A stretch of 64,000 bases of DNA, taken from contig NZ_SHMH01000002.1 in the NCBI RefSeq assembly GCF_004283755.1, forward strand, positions 372,001-436,000. The letters are read 5' to 3'. Position 1 is the first letter of the stretch; each line of letters begins with the position of its first letter. Shown one piece after another: positions 53,994 to 63,510 of the stretch. This stretch comes from Pseudoxanthomonas winnipegensis (lineage in GTDB: Bacteria > Pseudomonadota > Gammaproteobacteria > Xanthomonadales > Xanthomonadaceae). The notes under the pieces are model-generated. The model saw nothing but the letters and a program-made list of their open reading frames with translations. It did no database searches and had not been told where the DNA came from. The translations under genes were made by a program, and so were the position numbers.

Positions 53994-55349
53994 CTAGTAG
54001 CGTGCGTCGAAGGCGAAGATCGGCTTGCGCTGCTGCCACTGGCCGCGGGTGAAGTCCGGGAAGTCCAGCGTCTGGAAGCCCTGCGCGATGGACTGCTCGG
54101 ACAGCGGGGTGATCGCGCTCCAGGTCACCGCATCGAAGATGTCGATCGGCATCGGCGCCTGGGCCTTGAGCGCCTCGACGAAAGCGTGCATGACGAACCA
54201 GTCCATGCCGCCATGGCCCGCCCCGGCGGCATCGCCGGCGTACTGCTTCCACAGCGGATGTTCGTACTGGTCCTGGTAGGCCTTGAAGTCCTCCCACTCG
54301 TGCGGCGGGCTGCGGCCCTCGATATGGACGCCGTGGTTGAGGTCCATCCACAGCCCCTTGGTGCCCTGCACGCGGAAGCCCAGCGAGTACGGGCGCGGCA
54401 GCGAGGTGTCGTGCTGCAGCAGGATGGTCTCGCCGTTGGCGCAGGCCAGGGTGGTGGTGACCACATCGCCCAGCTTGAAGGTGACCTTGGTGCTGGGATG
54501 CGTGGTGCCGCCGCTCTTCTCCACCGTGTAGTCGTGCAGGCCGCGCGCCTTGGTGGCGAAGGCGTTGATGCGGGTGAAGCGGTTGCCGCGGTTGATGCCG
54601 GTGTACATCGCGCACGGGCCGATGCCGTGGCTGGGGTAGAGATCGCCATTGCGCTCGACCGAATGCTCGGTGCGCCAGCGCGCCTCCGACCAGCCCTTGG
54701 GGCCAAACTCCACGCCGCTGTCGTAGGGGTGGGCGGGATTGCCGTCGTTGAACTTCACCCCGCGCAGGTCGTGCTGGTAGCCGCCCTGCAGGTGGATCAG
54801 CTCGCCGAACAGGCCGGCGCGCACCATCTGCAGGGCCGCCATCACATCGCGCCGGTAGCACACGTTCTCCAGCAGCATGTACGGCGTGCCGGTGCGCAGC
54901 TGGGTCTCCAGCACGTCCCAGTGGTCCTGCAGGGTGATGCCGGCGACCACCTCGCAGCCCACCGCCACCTTGGCCTGCATCGCGCCGATGGCCATCGGCG
55001 CGTGCCATTCCCACGGCGTGGCGATGATGACCCCGTCCAGCCCGCGCGTCTCGAGCAGGCGCTTCCACGCGTTCACATCGCCGTCGGCGCCGTACAGCTT
55101 CGGCGCCGGCTTGCCGGCCTTGGCGACCATCGCCTGGGCCTGTCCGAGCATGATCGGCTCGATGTCGCACAGCGCCACCACGTCCACATCGTCGCGGCGC
55201 AGCAGCTCGGTCAGATGCACCTGGCCGCGCATGCCCGTGCCGATCACGCCCATGCGCAGCCGCCGGCCGCGCGCCCAGGCGGGGGTGGCCGACAACAGGC
55301 TGGTGGCCGCCAGCAGGCCGCCTGCGGCGATGAAGTCTCTGCGGTTCAT
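53994..55349 (-). CDS. Gfo/Idh/MocA family protein, GH109-like (alpha-N-acetylgalactosaminidase type)
   Basis: A 451-residue protein. A twin-arginine-like leader (NRRDFIAAGGLLAATSLL) is followed by a Rossmann domain, RMGVIGTGMRGQVHLTELLRRDDVDVVALCDIE. The C-terminal domain contains GDLYPSHGIGPCAMYTGINRGNRF, the region shared with GH109 enzymes, which use NAD+ to remove alpha-linked GalNAc. WARGRRLRMG shortly after the leader suggests export. Neighbours (TonB receptor, GH31, AgaS, ROK kinase) all fit GalNAc use. A plain exported oxidoreductase is the alternative. It has its own terminator. Confidence 0.8.
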   Translation of the reverse strand: MNRRDFIAAGGLLAATSLLSATPAWARGRRLRMGVIGTGMRGQVHLTELLRRDDVDVVALCDIEPIMLGQAQAMVAKAGKPAPKLYGADGDVNAWKRLLETRGLDGVIIATPWEWHAPMAIGAMQAKVAVGCEVVAGITLQDHWDVLETQLRTGTPYMLLENVCYRRDVMAALQMVRAGLFGELIHLQGGYQHDLRGVKFNDGNPAHPYDSGVEFGPKGWSEARWRTEHSVERNGDLYPSHGIGPCAMYTGINRGNRFTRINAFATKARGLHDYTVEKSGGTTHPSTKVTFKLGDVVTTTLACANGETILLQHDTSLPRPYSLGFRVQGTKGLWMDLNHGVHIEGRSPPHEWEDFKAYQDQYEHPLWKQYAGDAAGAGHGGMDWFVMHAFVEALKAQAPMPIDIFDAVTWSAITPLSEQSIAQGFQTLDFPDFTRGQWQQRKPIFAFDARY

Positions 55350-55435
55350 GGATGCGGTGTCCTCTTCATTGGAATGCGATGAGCCGGCACGGCGCGCCGG
55401 CGCGTTGAAACGGTGCCACGTGTTGCTCGGCTTCC

Positions 55436-55552
55436 GCCCCTGCCTTTCGCCGTAGGCGAAGGGGAGGAGGGGAGCGGTTGCTCTACCACTACGCGCGCGG
55501 AGACAACCCCTCCCCGCCTCCCCCCGCTTCGCAAGGGGAGGGGCCCACGCCG
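55436..55552. repeat. Palindromic intergenic repeat between the TonB receptor and GH109-like genes
   Basis: CCCCTGCCTTTCGCCGTAGGCGAAGGGGAGGAGGGG at the left and CCCCTCCCCGCCTCCCCCCGCTTCGCAAGGGGAGGGG at the right surround a spacer with GGTTGCTCTACCACTACGCGCG. It belongs to the same family as the units at 34.7-35.0 and 53.6 kb. It fills most of the 200-bp gap between the two minus-strand genes. Confidence 0.65.
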
Positions 55553-55553
55553 G

Positions 55554-58547
55554 TCAGAACTTGTACCCCGCCTGCAGGCTGACCACCCGCCCATAGATGC
55601 TGGCGTAGTCGCTGGAGTCGCCCAGGAAGCTGTTGGGATCGTAGAAGGGCTTGCGGTCGAACAGGTTCTTCAGCGTCAGCCCCACGTTCCAGTGTGCGTC
55701 CGGGCGCCAGGCCACGCTGAGGTTGGCCGTCCACCACGACGGCGCGCCGTCGCACTTGCTCTTCTCCAGCGGCAGGTAGCCGGCGGTGCAGGTATCGGCA
55801 TTGTTGTCCTGAGCGTCGATCCGGTCCCAGCCCCACTTGGTGCCGCCGGTGTAGTTGAAGAACAGGCTGGTGGTGAAGGCCCGGTAGGTCCAGTCGGCGT
55901 TGAGCGTGGCGCGCAGGCGTGGGTTGTTGTAGTAGCCCACGGTGTTGCCGTAGTACCAGCGGTACTCCTCGTCGATGTAGCTCTCGCTGCGGCGCGCGAT
56001 GGTGGCGGCCAGGCCCAGGTTCAACTTGCCCCAGGCCCCGAGCGAGAACTGGCTGCGCGCATCGATGTCGAAGCCGTCGATCAGCGTCTTGCCCTGGTTC
56101 TTGTACTGGCCCACCACGGCGGACACGTTGCCCACGCTGTAGCCGGGCAACGTGCCGGGGCAGGCCACGCCGGCGCTGGGGTCGGCGCACATGGCCGCCA
56201 GCTGCGCCAGGTTGGCGCGGTCGGCGTCGGTGATCGGCGAGCGGGTCATCGACAGGATGTCGGTCTGCTTGCTGTAGTCCGGCGCCACGATCTCGTTGCG
56301 GCGATAGACGAACCAGTAGTCGGCCGACACCGACAGCCAGCGCACGGGCTCGAACACGAAGCCCAGCGTGGCGATCTTGGCCTTCTCCGGCTGCAGGTTC
56401 TTGTTGGGCTGGGTCATGCGCGCCACGGTGCGGCTGCAGTCGCTGTTGAGCAGCGCATTGCCCAGGTCCACATCGCCGGCGCGCCGCGACTGCAGCAGCA
56501 GGTTGGCGATCGCGTTGGTCTCGGCGCAGCGGGTCTCGTCGCGGTAGCCGCCGAGCTGGGCGAACACGCCGCCGGTGCCGGCCTCGGCCAGGCTGGGCGC
56601 GCGGAAGCCCTCGGAGTAGGTGCCGCGCAGCATCAGCTGCGGCAGCGCCTGGTACTTCAGGCCGATCTTCGGCGCCAGGTTGGTGTCGAAGTTGGGGTAC
56701 TTGTCCGCGCGTAACGCCGCGTCCAATTCCAGCTTCTCGGTCAGCGGGGCCACGGTCTCGGCGAACAGCGCATAGGTGTTGCGCGCCCCGTCGAACCACG
56801 AGCCGCCCTGCTGGGTGATCAGGCCATTGGCCGCGTCCGGGTTGCCCGGGGTGTAGAAGGTCTCGCGGGTGGCGTTGAAGCCGAACGCCGCGCGCATCTC
56901 GCCGGCCGGCAGCTGCGCGATCGGTCCTTCGATCTTGCCGTCCAGGGTATGCAGGCGCGTCCAGGACTGGATGTCGAAGGTCGGGAACGCCTCGCGGATC
57001 AGCGCCGCGTTGGCCTCACTGATCTCGCCGAACTTGTACGCCGGATGGTCGGAGATGATCACACGCCCGGTGCCCGGCTCTACGGTGAACGGGCCGAAGG
57101 CCTTCTCGAAGCCCTTCAGGTTGACGTTGACGGTCTGGTAGGTGACCGAGTGGCTGCCGGCGGTGGCGAAGGCCGTCTCCCAGTTCCATTGCCCCAGCTG
57201 GCCGCGCAGGCCGGTGACCACGCGATAGCTCTTGTCGGTGTTGCGCTGGCCGAAGTAGTCATCGCCGGCGTCCTGCAGCAGGTACTGCAGGCCGACCACG
57301 CCGCCCATCATCGCCTTCAGCGCCGGGCTGGCGCGGTTGTATTCGTTGTTCGGCCCCAGATACGGATACAGGAACTGGTTGACCGTGGTGCCGGTATTGC
57401 GCGAGAACCAGCTGGTCGGATTGCCGGTGGTGGTGTTGAACGCGCGCGGTGTGCCGCCGTTGGCGCGCAGGTCGATGTCGGTGTAGGTGCCCTCGGCGAA
57501 GGCCTCGGTGGTGTCGCCGACCAGGAAGTGGCTGTTGAGGTAGACCGTGGTGCGCTCGGACTGCGCGCCGCCATCGATCTCGTTGTTCATCCAGGTCTGC
57601 CAGATGCAGCGCGGGCCGGCGGCCTCGGCGGTGAGCACGTTGTTGCAGCCCGGCGCGGCCTCCTGCACCTTCTTGCCGGTGACCGGGTCGAAGGCGAAGT
57701 AGCTGCCCGGATTGAACTCGCCGGGCTTGCTGCCGGTGCCCAGGCGCAGGTTCTTCAGGTAGTTGGGATTGTTGACGTAGTACTGCGCCGGGCGCTTGTC
57801 GTAGACATCGCTCAGCGGGATCGCATCGCGCTTGTAGTAGTTGACCGAGCCGTAGACGTTGTAGCGGTCGCGGTCCAGGTCGCCGAAGCCGCCGGTGATG
57901 CTGGCCTGGTGCTCGCCGTAGGAGTCGATGCGCGAGGAGCTGTCGGTGGTCAGGTTGATCTCGGCGCCCTGGTAGTCGCGCTTGGTGATCACGTTGATCA
58001 CGCCGGCGATCGCGTCGGTGCCGTACACGGCCGAGGCACCGTCGGTGAGCACTTCCATGCGTTCGATCGCCGCGGCCGGAATGGCGTCGATGTTGACGAA
58101 CTGGGTCTGGAAGCCGGCCGGCGCGCCGTAGTAGGACAGGCGGCGGCCGTTGAGCAGCACCAGCGTGCCCTGCGCGCCCAGGCCGCGCAGGTTGGCCTGC
58201 GAGGCGCCGTCGGAGCCTGAGAACAGCGAGCGGAAGTCCTGCTGCGCCGGCCGCGCCGCCGGCAGGTTGTCGAGCACCTGCAGCAGCGTGCGCGCGCCCA
58301 TGTTCTCGATCTCCTGCTTGCTGATGACCTGCACCGGCGAGGCGGTTTCCACATCGGTGCGCTTGATGTTGGAACCGGTGACCTGGATGCGGGCCAGGTC
58401 GGTGGCCTGCTGGTCCTTGGCCTGCTCGCCGTCCTGGTCGGTGGTGTCCTGGGCGGCGGCGGGCAGGGCGAGGGCCAGCAGCACGCTGGCCAGGGCCAGC
58501 GACAGCGGGGAACGGGAGCGGGGGCGGAACGGGCGTGCGGGCAACAT
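55554..58547 (-). CDS. TonB-dependent receptor
   Basis: A 997-residue outer membrane receptor. The signal peptide (LALASVLLALALPAAAQ) is followed by a plug domain, ARIQVTGSNIKRTDVETASPVQVISKQEIENMGARTLLQVLDNLP and VLLNGRRLSYYGAP ... VLTDGASAVYGTDAIAGVINVITK. A 22-strand barrel ends in VVSLQAGYKF. The size and the NLPA/GSN-type plug are those of the large xanthomonad and Caulobacter receptors for carbohydrates. Its place between GH31 and GH109-like genes makes a glycan fragment the likely ligand. AGGAG precedes the start. Confidence 0.92.
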   Translation of the reverse strand: MLPARPFRPRSRSPLSLALASVLLALALPAAAQDTTDQDGEQAKDQQATDLARIQVTGSNIKRTDVETASPVQVISKQEIENMGARTLLQVLDNLPAARPAQQDFRSLFSGSDGASQANLRGLGAQGTLVLLNGRRLSYYGAPAGFQTQFVNIDAIPAAAIERMEVLTDGASAVYGTDAIAGVINVITKRDYQGAEINLTTDSSSRIDSYGEHQASITGGFGDLDRDRYNVYGSVNYYKRDAIPLSDVYDKRPAQYYVNNPNYLKNLRLGTGSKPGEFNPGSYFAFDPVTGKKVQEAAPGCNNVLTAEAAGPRCIWQTWMNNEIDGGAQSERTTVYLNSHFLVGDTTEAFAEGTYTDIDLRANGGTPRAFNTTTGNPTSWFSRNTGTTVNQFLYPYLGPNNEYNRASPALKAMMGGVVGLQYLLQDAGDDYFGQRNTDKSYRVVTGLRGQLGQWNWETAFATAGSHSVTYQTVNVNLKGFEKAFGPFTVEPGTGRVIISDHPAYKFGEISEANAALIREAFPTFDIQSWTRLHTLDGKIEGPIAQLPAGEMRAAFGFNATRETFYTPGNPDAANGLITQQGGSWFDGARNTYALFAETVAPLTEKLELDAALRADKYPNFDTNLAPKIGLKYQALPQLMLRGTYSEGFRAPSLAEAGTGGVFAQLGGYRDETRCAETNAIANLLLQSRRAGDVDLGNALLNSDCSRTVARMTQPNKNLQPEKAKIATLGFVFEPVRWLSVSADYWFVYRRNEIVAPDYSKQTDILSMTRSPITDADRANLAQLAAMCADPSAGVACPGTLPGYSVGNVSAVVGQYKNQGKTLIDGFDIDARSQFSLGAWGKLNLGLAATIARRSESYIDEEYRWYYGNTVGYYNNPRLRATLNADWTYRAFTTSLFFNYTGGTKWGWDRIDAQDNNADTCTAGYLPLEKSKCDGAPSWWTANLSVAWRPDAHWNVGLTLKNLFDRKPFYDPNSFLGDSSDYASIYGRVVSLQAGYKF

Positions 58548-58667
58548 CGAGGGTCTCTCCTGGCAGATAACGGCGCTTGGGTGGCGGTGCGCCGGACAAA
58601 GCGATCCCAGGGCCGCGGCCTTGCGGTCGCGGCTGGAAGGGCGGGGCAGAGCGGTGTTACGCGGGGG

Positions 58668-61600
58668 TCATGGGCGCAGGACGCTGGCGGTGTCGCCCTC
58701 CTGGCCGATCAGCACGGCATTGGCCCAGTCGGCGCAGACCTGGGACGGGGAGGCGCCGGTCGCACCGGTGGTGCGCAGGCTCAGGGTCGACAGGCCGCGG
58801 ATGTCCAGCTCGGGCTTGACCACGCCCGGCGCCTGGACCAGCCCGCTGTCGTAGAGCAGGCGGCCGTCGCCGAACACCTGGAACTGCAGCCCACCGGCCT
58901 GGCGACAGGCATCGTCGATGCCCAGGTCGGCGCGCAGCAGGCGCCACTGGCCCTTGAGCGCCAGGTCGATGCGGCTGTCGGGGCCCACGCCCAGCCCGCG
59001 GCGGAATAGCAGGCCGTTCATGCGCAGCTCGCCGCCGCGCAGCGCGCGGTCGGGCATGACCCGGCCGGCCAGCGCCGCCGGCAGCGGCAGCTCGGACAGG
59101 AAGCGCTGCTGGGCGGGGCGCTCGGGCTCGACGTGTTCGAGGATATGGAAGGTGGACAGCGTGATCGGCCCGACATCGCGCGGCTGCAGCGCATCGATGG
59201 CGCGCGCGCCGCCGCCACCCTGGGCGGCCAGCACCATCGGATCGGTGCTTGATGCGCCGTCGCCCTCCGGGTTCTGCACGCTGAGCACGCGGAAGCGCAG
59301 CAGGCGCCCGGCGTGGGCGGGGAAGTCGATGTGCTGGGTGCCCTGCGCCAGCTTGAGCGTGCCGCGCGCGACCGGTGCGCCCCACTCGCCGTTGCTGTCG
59401 GCCAGGTAGACCTCGTAGTCGCGCACCTGGCCGTGCTTCCAGTTGGCGTCGTTGCGCGGGGCCAGTTCGATGCCGTCGATCAGCTTGCGCTCGCCGAAGC
59501 CGACCACCCACTCGTGCGCGCCGGTGCGCACGGCCTGGTTGCGCACGGTGCGGAACCAGGTGCCGGGGTCGTCGTCGAAGGCGTTCTCCAGCGGCTGCCC
59601 GGGCTCCTCGGCCGGTCGGTTGACGACCAGCAGGCTGTCGGCGGGCAGCGCGCGGCCCAGCTCCGGCGCGGCCGGGTAGGCATCGTCGGCCGGCGCGGGC
59701 GCGACGGGGAAGTCCAGCTCCAGCGCCAGCGGCGTGCGGATATCCACCGTCGCGGTGCGCACGTGCAGCGTGCCGCGACGCTCGCCGGCGTCGAAGGACC
59801 AGCCTTCGGTCGCGCGCTCCAGCGCGGCGGCATCGGCCACTTGCGGCAGCGCGCGGCCGTCCAGCCGCACGGCGCGCGGCGCCTGCCGGCTGGACACGCG
59901 CAAGGCGTAGCGGCGCTGCGCCAGCTGGCCCTGGTACTGGCCCTGCACCGCGCCGAGCTCCACCCGCACCGGGCCGGCGCCCTGCTCCGGAGCGTGCACG
60001 ACGACGTCCTGCGTGCTCGATTCGCCCTGCTGGTAGCGGCGCGTGCTGCCGTCGTCCTCGTACAGCGTGTACTGCGAGTCGCCCTGCGGATACAGGTCGA
60101 AGGTCACCTCGTCCAGCGGCTTCTGCCCGTCGAACAGCATCTCCGGATACATCGGCACGATCGCCCCGGCGCGCACGAACACCGGCAGCGTGGCCAGATC
60201 GACCTGGCGGTCCAGCTGGCGCCCCTGCGCGCCGGCCTGCACGCGGCGGCCGTCCCAGTAGTCGATCCAGGTGCCGGCCGGCAGGTGGATGTCGCGGCGC
60301 CAGCCGCGGCTGGCGGCCTGGCTGAGGTAGACCGGCGCGATCAGCAGGTCGCGGCCGAGCAGGAACTGGTGCTTGTAGGTCTCATCGTGCGCATGCGGGT
60401 CGCCGGGGAAGTCCCACATCAGCCCGCGCACCGGCGGCGCGCCGGTCTGCGCCGCCTCGTGCACCAGTCCGTACATGTATGGCGTCAGGCGCATCTTCAG
60501 CTTGAGCGCGGCGCGGTTGATGCTGCGATAGGGCTCGTCGAACCACCATGGGTGCTTGCGGTCGTTGGCCGACCAGCCGGACATGCCCATCAGCACCGGC
60601 GTGAACGCCTTCCACTGCAGGTCGCGGGTATAGGTCTCGGCGCTGCCGCCGAAGATCCCGTCCACATCGCCGGTGGCGTAGGCTAGCCCCGACAGCCCCG
60701 AGCCGATCAGCGTGGGGATATGCCAGGCGATGTAGTCCCAGCTGCCGCTCTGGTCGCCCGTCCAGGCCACCGCGTAGCGCTGGATGCCGGCCCAGCCCAT
60801 CACCGTCCACAGGAACGGGCGCGAGTCGGAGTTGTCCAGGATGCCGTCGTAGGCCGCGCGGTTGGCATCCATGGCGAACTGATAGCCCTTGCCGGTCCAG
60901 GCCACGTCCAGCTTCTGCACCCGGCTGCCGGCGGTGCCGACCTCCCAGGCGATCTTGTCCACGCCGTTCTCAGTCCACAGGCCGGTCTTGAACCCGTACT
61001 TGGCCAGCCCCTGCACGACCTGCGGCAGCTGGGTATAGCCGCAGCCGTAGCCGTCGTTGGGCAGGATCCAGCCGCCGGGCATGTCGTGCGCGCGGTACTG
61101 GCGCGCCACCGTGTCGATCACGTCGGGCGTGGTGCCGGTGGGGCCGTCGTGCCAGCCGTCGGGCACGGTGCCGGGCTTCTTGGCGTTGTCGCCATCGTTG
61201 TAGCAATCGGCATCGCCGTAGGACAGCGCCCAGCGCGCCAGCATGGTGGGCCGGCCGGTGAGCCGGGTGTAGCGCTCCACCAGCTGCGGCAGGCCGGCAC
61301 CGACGAAGTAATAGGCGTCGAAGCGGTCCTCGCGATGCAGCAGCGTGGCCTGGTCGGGCTGGCGCAGGTCGTAGTCGCCGTCGCGCCAGGTGTTGCGCAA
61401 CATGCCCCAGCCGCGGTCGCTGAGCAGCATCGGCGCCGGGCTGGGCCGGTCGCCGTCCTCCCAGCCGCCGGAGTAGGAGATCTCCAGCTCGCGGCCCTTG
61501 AACTGGTAGCGCCCGTTCTGCTGGCCGCCGCCGTAGAAGCCTTCGTCCGGCTGCGAGGACAGCACCTGCACGCTGCGGTCCTGGCCCAGGTCCAGCGGCT

Positions 61601-62018
61601 GCAGCTCCTGCCACAGCGACACCGCCCGGCCCTGGTCCAGCCGCTCCAGGCGCAGGCGTAAGGGCGCGCGCTGCACGTGCAGCACCAGCGCATCGGTGCG
61701 CACGCGCAGCTCCTGGGCGTCTTCCTCCAGGCGCGCCTGCGCGGCGGTGGCCGGCTGCGGCAGCACGATCGGCGTCGCCTTGTCGCCGGCGCCGGTGAGC
61801 CTGCCGTCGCGCCCGGCCTGCACGCGCACGATGTCGGCGGCGACCACCTCGATGCGCATCACCCCGCCGTTGTCGGTGCGCAGCAGCCAGGCGTGCTCGC
61901 CCTGCGCGCTGACCGACCGCACATTGCCGATCGACATGGCCCCGGCCGCACCGGAGGCCAGCAGCAGCGCTGACAGGAGGGTGGCACGCAGCGGCGATCG
62001 CGGGGCTCGGACTTGCAC
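58668..62018 (-). CDS. Secreted GH31 glycosidase with F5/8-type and NPCBM modules (alpha-N-acetylgalactosaminidase-like)
   Basis: About 1116 residues. A signal peptide (LRATLLSALLLASGAAGA) is followed by the GH31 N-terminal domain (EGFYGGGQQNGRYQFKG), then the catalytic barrel with nucleophile segment VQKLDVAWTG and acid/base segment VAWTGDQSGSWDY, GSGLSGLAYATGDVDGIFGG. After proximal and distal beta domains come an F5/8-type (discoidin) module (about 760-900) and an NPCBM-like module (about 960-1110). The WTGDQSG/DVDGIFGG pattern resembles GH31 enzymes acting on alpha-GalNAc. The GTG start at 62018 has GGAG at 8 bases and puts the signal peptide first; upstream ATGs lack this. Confidence 0.85.
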   Translation of the reverse strand: MQVRAPRSPLRATLLSALLLASGAAGAMSIGNVRSVSAQGEHAWLLRTDNGGVMRIEVVAADIVRVQAGRDGRLTGAGDKATPIVLPQPATAAQARLEEDAQELRVRTDALVLHVQRAPLRLRLERLDQGRAVSLWQELQPLDLGQDRSVQVLSSQPDEGFYGGGQQNGRYQFKGRELEISYSGGWEDGDRPSPAPMLLSDRGWGMLRNTWRDGDYDLRQPDQATLLHREDRFDAYYFVGAGLPQLVERYTRLTGRPTMLARWALSYGDADCYNDGDNAKKPGTVPDGWHDGPTGTTPDVIDTVARQYRAHDMPGGWILPNDGYGCGYTQLPQVVQGLAKYGFKTGLWTENGVDKIAWEVGTAGSRVQKLDVAWTGKGYQFAMDANRAAYDGILDNSDSRPFLWTVMGWAGIQRYAVAWTGDQSGSWDYIAWHIPTLIGSGLSGLAYATGDVDGIFGGSAETYTRDLQWKAFTPVLMGMSGWSANDRKHPWWFDEPYRSINRAALKLKMRLTPYMYGLVHEAAQTGAPPVRGLMWDFPGDPHAHDETYKHQFLLGRDLLIAPVYLSQAASRGWRRDIHLPAGTWIDYWDGRRVQAGAQGRQLDRQVDLATLPVFVRAGAIVPMYPEMLFDGQKPLDEVTFDLYPQGDSQYTLYEDDGSTRRYQQGESSTQDVVVHAPEQGAGPVRVELGAVQGQYQGQLAQRRYALRVSSRQAPRAVRLDGRALPQVADAAALERATEGWSFDAGERRGTLHVRTATVDIRTPLALELDFPVAPAPADDAYPAAPELGRALPADSLLVVNRPAEEPGQPLENAFDDDPGTWFRTVRNQAVRTGAHEWVVGFGERKLIDGIELAPRNDANWKHGQVRDYEVYLADSNGEWGAPVARGTLKLAQGTQHIDFPAHAGRLLRFRVLSVQNPEGDGASSTDPMVLAAQGGGGARAIDALQPRDVGPITLSTFHILEHVEPERPAQQRFLSELPLPAALAGRVMPDRALRGGELRMNGLLFRRGLGVGPDSRIDLALKGQWRLLRADLGIDDACRQAGGLQFQVFGDGRLLYDSGLVQAPGVVKPELDIRGLSTLSLRTTGATGASPSQVCADWANAVLIGQEGDTASVLRP

Positions 62019-62084
62019 CTGGAAGGCTCCGTTTGCCGGTTCAACCGACGTGCGAATTGCAGTTCGTCGCCGACTGTACGGCAG

Positions 62085-62096
62085 CATTTCGAAAGG
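62085..62096. promoter_or_regulatory. CATTTCGAAAGG site upstream of the GH31 gene
   Basis: The 12-mer occurs here and again at 62295-62306, both in the same orientation. Here it lies between TTGACA (minus strand, about 62097-62102) and TACAGT 18 bases further, so a bound protein would cover the spacer of the GH31 promoter. Confidence 0.5.
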
Positions 62097-62294
62097 TGTC
62101 AACGAAATGAAAGGCAAAAGCAACTAAGCGCGTGCTGAAAAGAAAGATTAGCCGGCGGGATTGTTTCGCTTTGCTGGTGCCTCACCGCGTTGAGCCGCCC
62201 TCCGCTGGCTCGATTGATGCGCTGGAGCAGCGACGACCTGCCTACGGCGCGGTGCATGCAATGGCGAACCTTTTCATTTTCTTTCGTTATTTGA

Positions 62295-62306
62295 CATTTC
62301 GAAAGG
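62295..62306. promoter_or_regulatory. CATTTCGAAAGG site upstream of agaS
   Basis: The second copy of the 12-mer. It directly follows TTGACA (plus strand 62291-62296) and is preceded by TTTCGTTA, matching TTTCGTTGACA on the GH31 side. The two divergent promoters thus share both hexamer and operator-like core TTTCGAAA. Confidence 0.5.
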
Positions 62307-62314
62307 AAGACGGG

Positions 62315-62353
62315 ATGTTGCGCCGGCCCAACTGGATGCTTGCATGGACCTGA
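62315..62353 (+). CDS. Possible 12-residue leader peptide before agaS
   Basis: MLRRPNWMLAWT begins at 62315 with AGGA seven bases upstream. It ends in a TGA that lies inside the first codons of agaS (start 62344), giving a 10-base overlap. It could couple translation to agaS, which lacks a strong ribosome binding site of its own. The alternative is that transcription starts after 62320 and the peptide is never made. Confidence 0.25.
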   Translation: MLRRPNWMLAWT

Positions 62354-63510
62354 TTCCGCTTTCCGATGCCCCCGCCTGGCAGCGCCTGGGAGGCGCGCAC
62401 ACGGCAGCCGAGATCGCCCAGCAGCCGGCGCTGTGGGAGGCGCTGGCCCAGACCCTCGCCCAGACCTGGCCGCAGGTGCAGGCCTTCCTGGGCGATGCGC
62501 TGACCGACCCGCGGCAGCGCGTGCTGTTCACCGGCGCCGGCAGCTCGGGCTTCATCGCCGAGATGGTGGCCGACACGATCAACGCGCAGTGGCCGGCCGA
62601 AGTACGGGCCCTGCACACCACCAACCTGCTGACCCATCCGGCGCTGTACCTGCAGCGCGACCGGCCGACCCTGCTGGTGTCCTTCGGCCGCAGTGGGTCC
62701 AGCCCGGAGAGCGTGGCGGCGGTCGAACTGGTGCGCGCCAGCGTGGACCAGGCGCGCTTCCTCGACATCACCTGCAATGCCCAGGGCGAGCTGGCGCGGC
62801 GCGGCGCCGGGCGGGTCGACACCTTCACCCTGCTGATGCCGCGGGCCAGCTGCGATCAGGCCTTCGCCATGACCAGCAGCCTGACCTGCATGCTGCTGGC
62901 GGCGCTGGCGGTGTTCGACCGCGGCGATGGGGACACGCGCGGCGCGCGCCTGCACCAGGTGGCCGCGCTGGCGCGCCAGGGCCTGGCGCAGTGGGACGCG
63001 CCGGTGGCGGCGCTGGCCGCGCGCCCGTTCGAGCGGGTGATCTATCTGGCCAGCGGGCCGCTGGAGGCGCTGGCGCGCGAGGCCGCGCTGAAGGTGCTCG
63101 AACTCTCCGCCGGGCGCGTGCTGGCGCTGGCCAACACGCCGCTGGGCTTCCGCCACGGCCCCAAGTCCACGCTGGATGCGCGCACCCTGGTGATCGTGCT
63201 GCGCAGCGTGCAGCCGCTGGCGCGCCGCTACGAGCAGGACCTGCTGGCCGAACTGCGCCGCGACGGCGTGGCCGGCCAGGTGCTGGCGATCGGCCCGCAC
63301 GCCGACATCGGGGCCGACGACGACCTCACCCTGACCGTGCCGGCGACCACGCCGGCGCTGGACGATGCGTGGCTGGCGCCGGTGTGGCTGGGCCTGGCCC
63401 AGCTCTACGCGCTGCGGCGCTCGGCGGCGCTGGGGCTGACCCCGGACAATCCCTTCCCCGACGGCACCGTCAACCGCGTCGTGCAGGGCGTCACCATCCA
63501 CCATGGCTGA
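62344..63510 (+). CDS. agaS: AgaS family sugar isomerase/deaminase (galactosamine-6-phosphate)
   Basis: A 388-residue protein with two SIS domains. It follows the E. coli AgaS sequence closely: TGAGSSGFIAEMVAD, LLVSFGRSGSSPESVAAVELVRA, CDQAFAMTSSLTCML, ALKVLELSAGRVLALANTPLGFRHGPKS and the C-terminal GTVNRVVQGVTIH. AgaS converts galactosamine-6-phosphate to tagatose-6-phosphate and ammonia in GalNAc catabolism. It is divergent from the GH31 gene and overlaps the ROK kinase gene by eight bases. A deacetylase (AgaA/NagA), aldolase and permease are expected beyond the window. Confidence 0.92.
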   Translation: MDLIPLSDAPAWQRLGGAHTAAEIAQQPALWEALAQTLAQTWPQVQAFLGDALTDPRQRVLFTGAGSSGFIAEMVADTINAQWPAEVRALHTTNLLTHPALYLQRDRPTLLVSFGRSGSSPESVAAVELVRASVDQARFLDITCNAQGELARRGAGRVDTFTLLMPRASCDQAFAMTSSLTCMLLAALAVFDRGDGDTRGARLHQVAALARQGLAQWDAPVAALAARPFERVIYLASGPLEALAREAALKVLELSAGRVLALANTPLGFRHGPKSTLDARTLVIVLRSVQPLARRYEQDLLAELRRDGVAGQVLAIGPHADIGADDDLTLTVPATTPALDDAWLAPVWLGLAQLYALRRSAALGLTPDNPFPDGTVNRVVQGVTIHHG

